Shown: positions 1-9,227, counted from the stretch's first letter. The stretch is DNA of 10,783 bases from Larix sibirica (GCA_004151065.3 NWUY0300037232.1:42523-53305); one strand, 5' to 3'. The notes: generated by a model from the letters alone, not told the origin. Program-made: numbers and translations.

Positions 1-1276
1 CGTTTAACTATCTAACTTGTAACTTTAATATTTAATATTATATGGTCGCATTTTTTTTTTATGAAATGCACATCATGGGAAATTCTTCAAGCACTTCCCA
101 TCTTTTTGAAGATGGTACCTAAGGTTAAGTTGCAGTTTTGGCAACCTTATCCGGTGGGGAAATCGAGTGAGGCCCACAATATTCATGGAGGTAGCTAGCT
201 TGCGGACTTGACACCGTGATTTCTTACTTACAATTCACATCACTCAACCACTCGACCTAACCCACCAAAATAATTACATCAATAACATATTAACATATAA
301 AGTAACATAAACATTAATAACTCAAAGTTAATGTTAGATAGTGTTACCACCCTAATTTAGTACTACAAATTTAACACCCACCTTAACATAAAATAACACT
401 TATTTTTACTCATGTAATACATAATTTCAAAATATAACAACCTGCATTAACTGTGTCACCTCGGCACTAAATGTTATATGATTTGGGTTTTTTTCGGCTA
501 TCATTATCAAAATCTAGATATACAATCGTTTGTCAAATTGTAAATTTCTTATTACATAAATTGCTTTTTTAATGTATGAATGGACTCAACACCCTCAAAT
601 ACCCCTATTACATCTCAATTGTGCAATTTCAATAACTAATATATACAATTCCAACAACTCTTTTAAATTATTTTTATCAAACTTTAAACAAATAATAAAA
701 ATATATATATCATTGGAAAAATTCCTATTCGTAACATATTTAGACAGCCACAATTAATTACTTATGGTTATTATCGATTTAATATAAAAATTGTATGTAA
801 TGTATCTTTAATTATCACAAAATCAACATCAATTGTATCTTCCGACAACTACCTACCCTTTAATATCTAGTATTATTAGTGTTCCTTTGGGTTACAATCA
901 CCCTCATATGTGAGAAGGGTAATATCACTTAACAAAATAGTTACCATCACCATCATTTTGTGTCGGACGTAATAATACATAGAAAACTTTATATCGAGTA
1001 CCAATAATGCAAAGTAGGAAAAAAACCAAATGTTGAGACTAATAAAAACGTTCCACATTTTGCTTTGCTAAAAATCTCTTATGTAAATGCTTAAAACTCT
1101 CTTATATTCTGGTTAGTGTTCCCTTAAAAAGTCCATACCTTTAATCAATATTAATTAATGAAAGAATAAAAATATATTTTTAAATTAAAAAATATTACTT
1201 TACCATTATACCTTCCCAAAATCAATATTAAATGATGTGAGAAGATGAAGAGAGAATAATATAAGAGAGATTTCAT
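1..1276. other. AT-rich non-coding stretch, no gene recognised
   Basis: No supported gene was found. Open frames are short and show no family motifs; the 61-codon frame at 572-757 is low-complexity and rich in I, N, F and S. There are minor inverted repeats, for example an 8-bp stem at 310-317 and 328-335 with a 10-nt loop, but no convincing transposon termini. The same stretch recurs at 3747-5024. Eight of the nine substitutions between the copies, and the only indel, fall here. Confidence 0.6.
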
Positions 1277-1291
1277 TAATATTATTGTAAG
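1277..1291. repeat. Left target-site duplication of SINE (copy 1)
   Basis: The 15-bp sequence taatattattgtaag matches 1464-1478 at 14 of 15 positions. Paired short direct repeats around a box B-containing element fit target-primed insertion by a LINE. AT-rich context raises the chance of a random match, but 14 of 15 including gtaag is good support. The copy-2 equivalents are 5025-5039 and 5212-5226. Confidence 0.5.
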
Positions 1292-1463
1292 TCAGTTGAG
1301 TTGCGGTAAATTGGAGGGAGTTTTCCATCACTGGCCTAGGTTCGATTCCCAGAGTGAGGGTGCTAGCATCTAAAACTAGGAGTCCTCAAAGTGACATGTC
1401 CCAGGAGTAATAAAATATAAGTCCTCGACTCCGACCAAAAAATAAGGGATGGTGTTGTAATCA
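1292..1463 (+). mobile_element. tRNA-derived SINE, copy 1
   Basis: The sequence has an RNA polymerase III box B match, ggttcgattcc, at 1339-1349. About 40 bases upstream is a weak box A-like stretch (taagtcagttg, 1288-1298), which is tRNA-like spacing. A short A-rich run follows at 1436-1443. The element is bounded by a near-perfect 15-bp direct repeat, taatattattgtaag at 1277-1291 and taataatattgtaag at 1464-1478 (14 of 15 match), which I read as the target-site duplication. The A-rich run is not directly next to the right repeat, and box A overlaps the left repeat, so the exact ends are uncertain. It codes for no protein; SINEs are moved by LINE proteins. I cannot name the family. Confidence 0.65.
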
Positions 1464-1478
1464 TAATAATATTGTAAG
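1464..1478. repeat. Right target-site duplication of SINE (copy 1)
   Basis: This is the partner of 1277-1291, with one mismatch at the sixth base. Confidence 0.5.
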
Positions 1479-1707
1479 GACGCATCTCTCACCCACCAAT
1501 AAGTGAGATAAGACACCTATACTTAGTTCAAATTCAAATAGCTGATTTGACTATTTAATCTTTAATATCATTATTTAATATTATATTTATCTCTCTCACA
1601 CACATGCACATATATTTTATTAATTTAATTGTTATTAAAATTTGAATCTTTATTTTGTTTCCTTGGAAAAAAATGTAATTTTATTTTACCAAAATAACAT
1701 TCTTTAG
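1479..1707. other. AT-rich stretch between SINE and LINE 3' end
   Basis: No gene was found. The stretch is very AT-rich with a short run of ctctctcacacacatg-type sequence near 1590-1607. The true 3' end of the LINE, with any poly(A) remnant, may lie in its right part, because A/T runs at about 1630-1700 read as A-rich and T-rich on the minus strand. The same stretch is at 5227-5455. Confidence 0.5.
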
Positions 1708-1727
1708 AATACATGTGAACATGTATT
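1708..1727 (-). other. Hairpin in or just after LINE 3' UTR (copy 1)
   Basis: A perfect 8-bp inverted repeat, aatacatg and catgtatt, is separated by the 4-base loop tgaa. It lies 10 bases beyond another hairpin (tgagcc, tat, ggctca at 1738-1752). Some LINE reverse transcriptases recognise a stem-loop at the 3' end of their RNA; that this one does so is inference. Copies are at 5456-5475 and 5486-5500. Confidence 0.5.
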
Positions 1728-2035
1728 TCTAATATATTGAGCCTATGGCTCATGATAAAAAAATCAGCATGAAAACTGTCACCAAGCTAATATAAACTGT
1801 GATACATAGGTCCATAAATATAACTGTGTATATGACCAAACAGGTTGTATATGAGCAACTAATACAACCACTGGGCCAAGAATGACTATGTGTATGTCCA
1901 AAACAGTCATAACTAATAAAAAACCTGTACAAAACAACCAAAAAAATTGTTCCTAAAGGCCAACATATCGAGCTAAACAAAATAGGATACATCCATTGAG
2001 CCAATAACACTAAAGGATGCCATGAATAAAACATG
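1708..2035 (-). other. LINE 3' UTR, copy 1
   Basis: This follows the ORF2 stop codon (TAG at 2036-2038, minus strand). It contains an open frame of 99 codons overlapping the end of ORF2, rich in hydrophobic residues, but nothing marks it as a gene and its place after RNase H makes 3' UTR the simpler reading. The distal end carries two small perfect hairpins (1738-1752 and 1708-1727). Copy 2 is at 5456-5783. Confidence 0.6.
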
Positions 2036-2409
2036 CTAATTGTAGTCAACAGGAGGGCCCAACCCCTCCATAAAAGGTCTGTGGTAGAAATTGAAGAAAT
2101 CTCTGTTAATATGCTCGAAAATTAGCCATTGCCCATGATCTAGCATAATGCCTTCTTTAGAAATCCTATATGCTTCCGTGTTAGGTTCCTTGTAGACATG
2201 GCGGTAAGAGCAAACATCAAAAGAATCCATGATACAAATAACTTCTTCAAAAAGAGCAAGTAAGAGCAAGTTATGAGATTGTTGGGCACGAGTTATTCAA
2301 TTTATAACATTCATGGAGTCACTGAAAATATGGAAGGTGGTGATTCCTTTTTCCCCCACAAAAAGAAAAAGAAGTTTCAAAGACATTAGTTCTGCATAGT
2401 TGTTTGATT
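2036..2409 (-). pseudogene. Truncated LINE ORF2 tail (RNase H C-terminal part), copy 1
   Basis: This is the last 120 or so codons of a LINE ORF2, cut off at the duplication joint. Reading from 2409 downward it shows SNNYAEL (with the RNase H catalytic Glu), then FSDSMNVIN (with a catalytic Asp), an in-frame TGA at 2297-2299 where the family usually has Trp, then a conserved stretch around SYRHVYKEPNTEAYRISKEG and the terminal FYHRPFMEG. The usual EAD motif reads EAY, so the last catalytic Asp is Tyr. The N-terminal RNase H strand (DGA) and everything upstream are missing. It is a dead fragment identical to the matching part of copy 2. Confidence 0.85.
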
Positions 2410-2410
2410 N
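2410..2410. other. Ambiguous base N at the duplication joint
   Basis: The only non-ACGT base in the window lies exactly where homology between the two 2.4 kb copies ends. To its left is LINE RNase H sequence; to its right is unrelated DNA. The coincidence suggests either a low-quality base at a true junction or an assembly join. Confidence 0.9.
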
Positions 2411-3599
2411 TTTGTCTCCTTCCAACATATTTATCGAGAAAGGAATGTAATTTCTTACTCTCTCTCAAAAAGAGGCATGTTGTTGGAGGAAGGTATCTAG
2501 CACAGATGGGAACAAATCAATGATAAGGAGATAGTAATTAATCCATGACCCTTCATGGGTTACTCGAATTGATGAACCTACAACCCAATTTTATTTCATT
2601 GTTTTTTGTTGTGACATGATATGATACATGCAACACATGCAATATAGTTTTTTTTAACTTATTTTGTAACCAGAATACCTCTGTTCTGCCTATAAGGTTA
2701 ATGGAAAGATCTTTATTATGTTTGCAAAAAATGGTTTATTTCCATACAAATAGACTATGCTTTTTCTTTAAGGGAAAAAAAGTTGAACCTAACAATATTT
2801 AAACTCAAATTATTTTTACATAAACTTAAAAATGTGTTAAAGGTGTGTATTTAAAGTGGTTGTATCTCTAGGAAATAGTTATCTGCTTCAATCTTGTCTA
2901 CATAAACGACTTGCCACAAACTCACCCTAATGGAAAGATTAATATTAGATTTAGTAGAAAATTTGTTGTGATTGAAATGCAAGGGCAACATTTACTAGTC
3001 TTCCACTTATTGATGTTTCTATCCAACACTATTGTTTTCTTGACAAACTACATATTGGCAATGCAACAATGGCTACTATGATCCCAGGCCTAATGCTTGT
3101 CACACCAATAGCTACAACATCAACATGTCAAATGATTACATCAAAACCCCATTGAGCAATGATCTAAGGCTATCCCAAGGCATTATAATGCTCTCCACCA
3201 TGGATAGTCATTAAGTTATAACAACTATGATCTAAATCCACGTGATTGTGTCAAAGTTTATTAAAGTTGACTTAATTTTACGTAATTATTGATCCACAAC
3301 CTTTGGTTTCAATACCAAACTCACCATTTTTTTCTGAATGGCAAACATAATATTTCTCAATGAAGTTATCTTATTTGACAATGAGCTTCAAGTATTCCTC
3401 TCGAGATAAATGTCTCTAAAAATCTCACCTACACTCCTCATCAAGTATGGTCAAGTATGATTACTGTAAGGACCTACGCTTCATTTCTCTAAAATCCATC
3501 CAAATGGATAATAAGAAGATCAACGTCCATAGCATTACGTTGTTCGTATGCAAGACTTTCTTCTTTCATCTCTTGATTACAAATTTCTAAAATCAAAAG

Positions 3600-3746
3600 C
3601 AATTTGATGCCATGTAGGAAAAGAAGGTGAAGAGATAAAAATATAATAGAGATTTCAATAATAATAATAATATTATAATTTTATGTTTCACATTTACAAT
3701 GAAATATCATACACCATATATTGTTAGTATCTTTAGGTAGTTAGAC
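3600..3746 (-). mobile_element. Possible Copia-like LTR edge with primer-binding site remnant
   Basis: On the plus strand the sequence tttgatgccatgtagg resembles the common plant pattern in which the reverse complement of the initiator-Met tRNA primer-binding site (tgataccatg) abuts a terminal TGT. Read on the minus strand, an LTR ending in ACA would be followed by TGGCATCAAA. After it come a purine-rich stretch and an AAT repeat (about 3657-3674). The other LTR end, a second LTR and gag-pol are not recognisable, so this is a suggestion only. Confidence 0.25.
3657..3674. repeat. AAT microsatellite
   Basis: A short, slightly imperfect run of AAT units lies in AT-rich DNA close to the left edge of copy 2. 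Confidence 0.6.
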
Positions 3747-5024
3747 CGTTTAACTATCTAACTTGTAACTTTAATATTTAATATTATATGGTCGCATTTT
3801 TTTTTTATGAAATGCACATCATGGGAAATTCTTCAAGCACTTCCCATCTTTTTGAAGATGGTACCTAAGGTTAAGTTGCAGTTTTGGCAACCTTATCCGG
3901 TGGGGAAATCGAGTGAGGCCCACAATATTCATGGAGGTAGCTAGCTTGCGGACTTGACACCGTGATTTCTTACTTACAATTCACATCACTCAACCACTCG
4001 ACCTAACCCACCAAAATAATTACATCAATAACATATTAACATATAAAGTAACATAAACATTAATAACTCAAAGTTAATGTTAGATAGTGTTACCACCCTA
4101 ATTTAGTACTACAAATTTAACACCCACCTTAACATAAAATAACACTTATTTTTACTCATGTAATACATAATTTCAAAATATAACAACCTACATTGACTGG
4201 GTCACCTCGGCACTAAATGTTATATGATTTGGGTCTTTTTCGGCTATCATTATCAAAATCTAGATATACAATCGTTTGTCAAATTGTAAATTTCTTATTA
4301 CATAAATTGCTTTTTTAATGTATGAATGGACTCAACACCCTCAAATACCCCTATTACATCTCAATTGTGCAATTTCAATAACTAATATATACAATTCCAA
4401 CAACTCTTTTAAATTATTTTTATCAAATTTTAAACAAATAATAAAAATATATATATCATTGGAAAAATTCCTATTCGTAACATATTTAGACAGCCACAAT
4501 TAATTACTTATGGTTATTATCGATTTAATATAAAAATTGTATGTAATGTATCTTTAATTATCACAAAATCAACATCAATTGTATCTTCCGACAACTACCT
4601 ACCCTTTAATATCTAGTATTATTAGTGTTCCTTTGGGTTACAATCACCCTCATATGTGAGAAGGGTAATATCACTTAACAAAATTGTGTTACCCTCACCA
4701 TAATTTTGTGTCGGACGTAATAATACATAGAAAACTTTATATCGAGTACCAATAATGCAAAGTAGGAAAAAAACCAAATGTTGAGACTAATAAAAACGTT
4801 CCACATTTTGCTTTGCTAAAAATCTCTTATGTAAATGCTTAAAACTCTCTTATATTCTGGTTAGTGTTCCCTTAAAAAGTCCATACCTTTAATCAATATT
4901 AATTAATGAAAGAATAAAAATATATTTTTAAATTAAAAAATATTACTTTACCATTATACCTTCCCAAAATCAATATTAAATGATGTGAGAAGATGAAGAG
5001 AGAATAATATAAGAGAGATTTCAT
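3747..5024. other. AT-rich non-coding stretch in copy 2
   Basis: This is the duplicate of 1-1276 with about eight substitutions and the 2-bp insertion at 4685-4687. No gene, promoter or terminal inverted repeat can be supported. The 61-codon frame at 4318-4503 is the duplicate of 572-757 and carries only one silent change. Confidence 0.55.
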
Positions 5025-5039
5025 TAATATTATTGTAAG

Positions 5040-5211
5040 TCAGTTGAGTTGCGGTAAATTGGAGGGAGTTTTCCATCACTGGCCTAGGTTCGATTCCCAG
5101 AGTGAGGGTGCTAGCATCTAAAACTAGGAGTCCTCAAAGTGACATGTCCCAGGAGTAATAAAATATAAGTCCTCGACTCCGACCAAAAAATAAGGGATGG
5201 TGTTGTAATCA
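5040..5211 (+). mobile_element. tRNA-derived SINE, copy 2
   Basis: This is the duplicate of the SINE at 1292-1463, with box B at 5087-5097 and the flanking 15-bp repeats at 5025-5039 and 5212-5226. The SINE and its flanks show no differences between the copies, so it was inserted before the duplication. It lies about 245 bases beyond the 3' end of the minus-strand LINE and points toward it. Confidence 0.65.
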
Positions 5212-5455
5212 TAATAATATTGTAAGGACGCATCTCTCACCCACCAATAAGTGAGATAAGACACCTATACTTAGTTCAAATTCAAATAGCTGATTTGACT
5301 ATTTAATCTTTAATATCATTATTTAATATTATATTTATCTCTCTCACACACATGCACATATATTTTATTAATTTAATTGTTATTAAAATTTGAATATTTA
5401 TTTTGTTTCCTTGGAAAAAAATGTAATTTTATTTTACCAAAATAACATTCTTTAG

Positions 5456-5783
5456 AATACATGTGAACATGTATTTCTAATATATTGAGCCTATGGCTCA
5501 TGATAAAAAAATCAGCATGAAAACTGTCACCAAGCTAATATAAACTGTGATACATAGGTCCATAAATATAACTGTGTATATGACCAAACAGGTTGTATAT
5601 GAGCAACTAATACAACCACTGGGCCAAGAATGACTATGTGTATGTCCAAAACAGTCATAACTAATAAAAAACCTGTACAAAACAACCAAAAAAATTGTTC
5701 CTAAAGGCCAACATATCGAGCTAAACAAAATAGGATACATCCATTGAGCCAATAACACTAAAGGATGCCATGAATAAAACATG
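5456..5783 (-). other. LINE 3' UTR with paired hairpins, copy 2
   Basis: This matches 1708-2035. It follows the ORF2 stop and ends near two perfect small hairpins (5486-5500 and 5456-5475). The 99-codon hydrophobic frame at 5498-5797 lies within it and is not treated as a gene. Confidence 0.6.
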
Positions 5784-6330
5784 CTAATTGTAGTCAACAG
5801 GAGGGCCCAACCCCTCCATAAAAGGTCTGTGGTAGAAATTGAAGAAATCTCTGTTAATATGCTCGAAAATTAGCCATTGCCCATGATCTAGCATAATGCC
5901 TTCTTTAGAAATCCTATATGCTTCCGTGTTAGGTTCCTTGTAGACATGGCGGTAAGAGCAAACATCAAAAGAATCCATGATACAAATAACTTCTTCAAAA
6001 AGAGCAAGTAAGAGCAAGTTATGAGATTGTTGGGCACGAGTTATTCAATTTATAACATTCATGGAGTCACTGAAAATATGGAAGGTGGTGATTCCTTTTT
6101 CCCCCACAAAAAGAAAAAGAAGTTTCAAAGACATTAGTTCTGCATAGTTGTTTGATTTAGAGCCCAACCCCATTGTAATCTTGAAGTAGTGGTTTTTTTA
6201 TAGAAAGAGGATCCCCCCCCACCCCACAAACATTGTTATTCTCCTTAGTAGCCCCATCAAAGAAATCCCAAGCCACAGATTTGACCACATGTTCTTCCTG
6301 AATATGCCTTATCGCAGTCCCCCCCTTTTT
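5784..6330 (-). other. RNase H domain remnant (copy 2, continuous with the LINE)
   Basis: This C-terminal RNase H domain would degrade the RNA strand of the RNA-DNA hybrid. It reads WDFFDGATKE (first Asp, about 6310), NNNVCGVGG followed by a G-run frameshift, GLGSKSNNYAELMSLK (Glu, about 6140), FSDSMNVIN (second Asp), a stop at 6045-6047 where Trp is expected, RHVYKE, EAYRISKEG, and FYHRPFMEG. The fourth catalytic position, normally Asp in EAD, is Tyr. The left edge of the duplicated segment (6157) falls inside this domain, between the first strand and the Glu helix. Bases 5784-6157 are identical to 2036-2409. Confidence 0.88.
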
Positions 6331-6559
6331 TTCCTTGAGGGAAATGAGCAAGGATGCTAATCCCCCCTGGGCAACGATCATAACAAGACCGAGGGCTTAT
6401 CTTGGAAAATCGACTTGTTTTTGGCCAGCCAAGTGCCCAACTAACAATTAAAGGAAGAGATTTTCCCTTCCAAAGCATAAGATTTACACACCAATCATTC
6501 AGGGCTTCCTCCATAGAGTCCCCATGCCAATTACAATCTAGAACCAGTTTTACAGAGCA

Positions 6560-6780
6560 TTATTTCCATATTAGAGCGACAAAAGGGTAGGAGGTAAAGA
6601 TTTGGGTAACTGATTCCTCATTTAATCTGCATAAGGAGCACTACCCCAAACCCTCCAACTGCCTACGCTTCAGAGAATCCAAGTGGGCACCTTGTCTTCT
6701 AGCATGCACCACATAAAAATATGAGCTTTTAGAGGGAATTTTGATTTCCACAATTCTTTTCACAACCACTTTGGGTCTCT
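6560..6780 (-). other. zf-RVT zinc-binding region remnant
   Basis: The minus strand reads LWKSKFPLKAHIFMWCMLEDKVPTW, a typical lead-in cut here by stops, then CSLC (6629-6640), NEESVTQIFTSYPFVALIW. In the plant LINE zf-RVT region the second ligand pair is usually His in THLF and Cys in the SCP-type motif. Here these read TQIF and TSYP, so two zinc ligands appear lost while the first Cys pair remains. A stop (6641-6643) lies directly before CSLC. The domain joins RT to RNase H and is thought to help bind nucleic acid. Confidence 0.75.
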
Positions 6781-7359
6781 ATGCAACATTTCAACATTTA
6801 GTTGGATGTATCTTAGTTTGGAGTGTAGTGACCATGGGGAGAATGCTTCCAAATAATTTCATATTCTTTATCAGTTAGGAGAATGTGAATTGTTATGAGA
6901 TATCTTAAGTAGTTATTCCAAACATCTGAAAAAATCCTCCCCTAGACCCATTTGGTGAGTTTCTTTCTAACCTTGGTGCCAGTTCGAAGATGATAGAGGG
7001 TCTGTAACTTGAGCCAGAAAGAAGAAGCCTTGATGATGGAGTTGTTGAATTTGGTTCTAAGGAAGGAGGTGATTGTTCTGGCTTCCCAACCACGGATCAG
7101 AGTCGATTCAAACCTTTACCCCATTTCCAACACACCAAGCAAGACCCTCTCCAACAACCAGAAAGGAGTTGGTGAGAGATTTCCAAATGATGGAGGAGTT
7201 TGGCCTCCTTTTGGAAGGGTTCCTAATCCACTCCTCAACCAAATATGGGTGAATGTATTTGTGGGTAACCACAGAACACCATAAACTCTCTTTACTTAGT
7301 AGCCTCCATCTAACCTTGGCTGCAAGAGCTTTGGAGAATAGGAAAGTATTTTTCAGCCC

Positions 7360-8918
7360 CTATCCACCGAGCAATTTTGGAGCAGCTAGTTCCTCCCATC
7401 TAACCCAAAGAAGAACAAAGTGATCAGTGGTTCTGACCCACATAAATTTAAAACAAAGTTTCCTGGATTTTTCAAGAATATCTTTGGGAATCCATGCTAA
7501 TGACATCCAATAGACTAGGATGGCTTCTAAGGTAGATTTAATTAGCACCATCCTTCCTGCTCTTGATAGCCATTTGAAACTCCAAGACTTTAGCCTATTT
7601 TAAAGCTTAGCAATCAGCCAGGACTAATCCTCCTTTTTATAACAATTTGGTTTTAACATAAAGCCCATATATTTCAATCCTAGATCAAATTATCTTAATT
7701 CAAAAGGGAAGAGATAGTTGTAGTGATGAGCTTCATCATTTGCCATATTTAGAACTAAGAGAGAGGATTTCCTTTCATTGATACACATACCTGTCACTAG
7801 GATGAAAAGGTTTAGGATCTCCTTAAGATTATCAGCATCCCTATGAGATTCATTATAGAATATGAGAACATCATCCACAAAAAGAAGATGAGTTACCCAG
7901 AGCGTGGGGTATATCACAATGCCTTGGAAATCCCCTGACCTTTTCGCCTCTCCTAAAGACCTATTGAGCCCTTCAACAACTACCAGAAAGAGAAGAGGGG
8001 ACATCGGGCATCCCTGACGAAGACCTCTTTTAGCATGAAAGAAGGGGGACTTGAACCATTTATAAGAACAACAAAGGAGACCGTGGAAATGTAGCTCATT
8101 ATCCATTCGATGAAAGGAACTTCAAAGCCCAAGTGGGTTAGCAGAATTCTGATGTAAATCCAACTCACTCTATCATAGGCCTTAGATAGATCTATTTTCA
8201 GAGTTGCTCCTTTTAACTTCATGGTTTTGATGTTGTGGAGGCCCTCTTGAGCGAATCCTATGGCTTCGTGAATCTATCTTCCTTCCTAGAAAACAAATTT
8301 CTCACATGAGATGGAATTTGACGAGATTCTCTTTATTATTCTGGGTATGACTTTAGACACTACCTTGTAGATGCAATTGCACAAAGCGATAGACCTGAAG
8401 TCATCGAGCGACCAGGGATCGTCTGACTTGGGAATGAGGGAAATAAAGGTAGCATTAAAAGGGGCATGCATATGTCTTTCCATTCTAGAATCCTCCACCA
8501 TCCTCAAAATGTTTGAGCCTATGGTATCATACATAGCCTACAAAAATTCCACCAACCATCCATCCGGGCCAGAGCTTTTTTCCTTTTGGAAGCTATGTAA
8601 AACTTGCTTCAGTTCCTCTGAAATTTCTTCCATAAGAAATCAATTTTCTTCTTCGTTAACAAAACTAGGGAAGAGTTGGGCCATCCTTACAACTTCCGTT
8701 ATTGTAACCCTATCATTAGCCTTGAAAATCCTTTGGGAGAGACTTCTTCCTAGGTGAGCCATTTCTTCAAAAGGAGAAACAGAATCACCATTATGGTCTT
8801 TTAAGCTCCAAATAGTGTTTTGAAACTTCTTCCCTTTTCCATAAGCCTGGAAAAACTTTGTGTTAATTTCATCTCCACACTCCAACCATAGTGCTCTACT
8901 TTTTAATCTCCAATTCAT
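7360..8918 (-). other. Reverse transcriptase domain remnant
   Basis: This is the RNA-dependent DNA polymerase core of the LINE. Visible landmarks on the minus strand are SRALWLECGDE (pre-RT, about 8900), SSGPDGW (about 8580), the LIPKSDDPWSLDDFRSIALCN block (about 8430), KIDLSKAYDRVSW with the first catalytic Asp (8190-8192), RGLRQGCPMSPLLF (about 8028-7987), LLFVDDVLIF with the catalytic Asp pair (7870-7875), and MVLIKSTLEAILVYWMSLAWIP of the thumb (7551 downward). The three catalytic aspartates are intact. The frame changes around a G run at 8044-8048, between NGSSPP and SPFFHAKRG. Premature stops lie at 8640, 8538, 8286, 8274, 7690, 7624 and 7600. It is recognisable but not translatable. 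Confidence 0.92.
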
Positions 8919-9227
8919 TTATTTGTCCTCTGAATAGTTGCTTCTTTTTTATTTCCAACTGACATAAAGCATTTTTTGTTTATTGGAAAGCATAGCCTCC
9001 ACCTTCTGAGTCATAAAGGGTTTGCAGTTTATATTCCACCCTTTTGAGATCCTGCTCGTCTCTGAGTTTCTTGAGGTGAGCCCCTTCTAGGGTTTCCTTC
9101 TTTACCCTTTTCAGGTTTTCAACAAAATGAGATGCTGATGAGACACCTAGATCATGATTGAAAGGAACCCAGACCTCCTTTACAAGTTCTTTAAATCTTT
9201 CATCTTTGAGCCATGTCGAGTTGAATT

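Larger units (their letters stand above)
1..2409. repeat. Direct duplication, copy 1 (2.4 kb)
   Basis: This segment matches 3747-6157 almost base for base. The offset is 3746 up to about base 938 and 3748 afterwards because copy 2 has two extra bases. By eye the copies differ at 444, 449, 454, 489, 682, 939, 946, 954 and 1648 plus the 2-bp indel, which is under 0.5 percent. The match starts at the first base of the window, so the true left end may lie outside. The right end is exact: homology stops at 2409, next to the N at 2410. Copy 1 contains one SINE, the LINE 3' UTR and the C-terminal part of the LINE RNase H domain, but none of the rest of the LINE. It is either a recent tandem duplication or two alleles or contig ends joined by assembly. 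Confidence 0.95.
2411..3746. other. Unique AT-rich block between the two copies, unidentified
   Basis: This 1.3 kb block appears once in the window. It holds no long open frame. A minus-strand frame from 2590 down to 2411 runs 60 codons with one TGA and stops at the N; it begins NWVVGSSIRVTHEG and I do not recognise it. The right part may be a decayed Copia-type retroelement on the minus strand, based only on the weak primer-binding motif near 3600-3611 and an AAT microsatellite inside a possible LTR. If the window holds a true tandem duplication, another copy of this block should lie immediately left of base 1. Confidence 0.5.
3747..6157. repeat. Direct duplication, copy 2 (2.4 kb)
   Basis: This is the second copy of the segment at 1-2409. 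It appears to be the ancestral arrangement, because its right end at 6157 lies inside the RNase H domain of the minus-strand LINE and the protein reads straight through (GLGSK then SNNYAELMS) into 6158 and beyond. Its left end in this comparison is set only by the window edge. With the unique block 2411-3746 it forms a unit of about 3.75 kb whose tandem repetition would give the order seen here. The LINE part (5430-6157) is identical to copy 1; all differences lie in the left two thirds. Confidence 0.95.

Noticed and set aside
572-757. 61-codon plus-strand frame (also at 4318-4503)
   Set aside because: Low-complexity composition in AT-rich DNA, no motif, no promoter context. It is present twice only because the segment is duplicated.
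340-960. A MITE bounded by gttaccaccct- and agggtaat-like sequences
   Set aside because: The candidate inverted ends share only scattered bases and have no target duplication.
876-1058. 60-codon minus-strand frame
   Set aside because: It is not kept in copy 2, where a 2-bp indel and substitutions disrupt the same region, and it has no recognisable features.
1288-1360. A functional tRNA gene at the box B match
   Set aside because: No cloverleaf could be folded by eye: no acceptor stem pairing and a poor box A. A SINE head fits better.
1750-2049. 99-codon hydrophobic minus-strand frame (also at 5498-5797) as a small membrane protein
   Set aside because: It overlaps the end of LINE ORF2 and fills its 3' UTR. 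T-rich UTR sequence yields Phe, Ile, Leu and Val codons by chance, and there is no independent support.
1-6157. The two 2.4 kb copies as LTRs of one retrotransposon with a 1.3 kb interior
   Set aside because: The direct repeats and the primer-binding-like motif invite this reading. But the right end of copy 2 lies inside a continuous RNase H domain, with no TG/CA ends and no flanking target duplication there, so it is not an LTR boundary.
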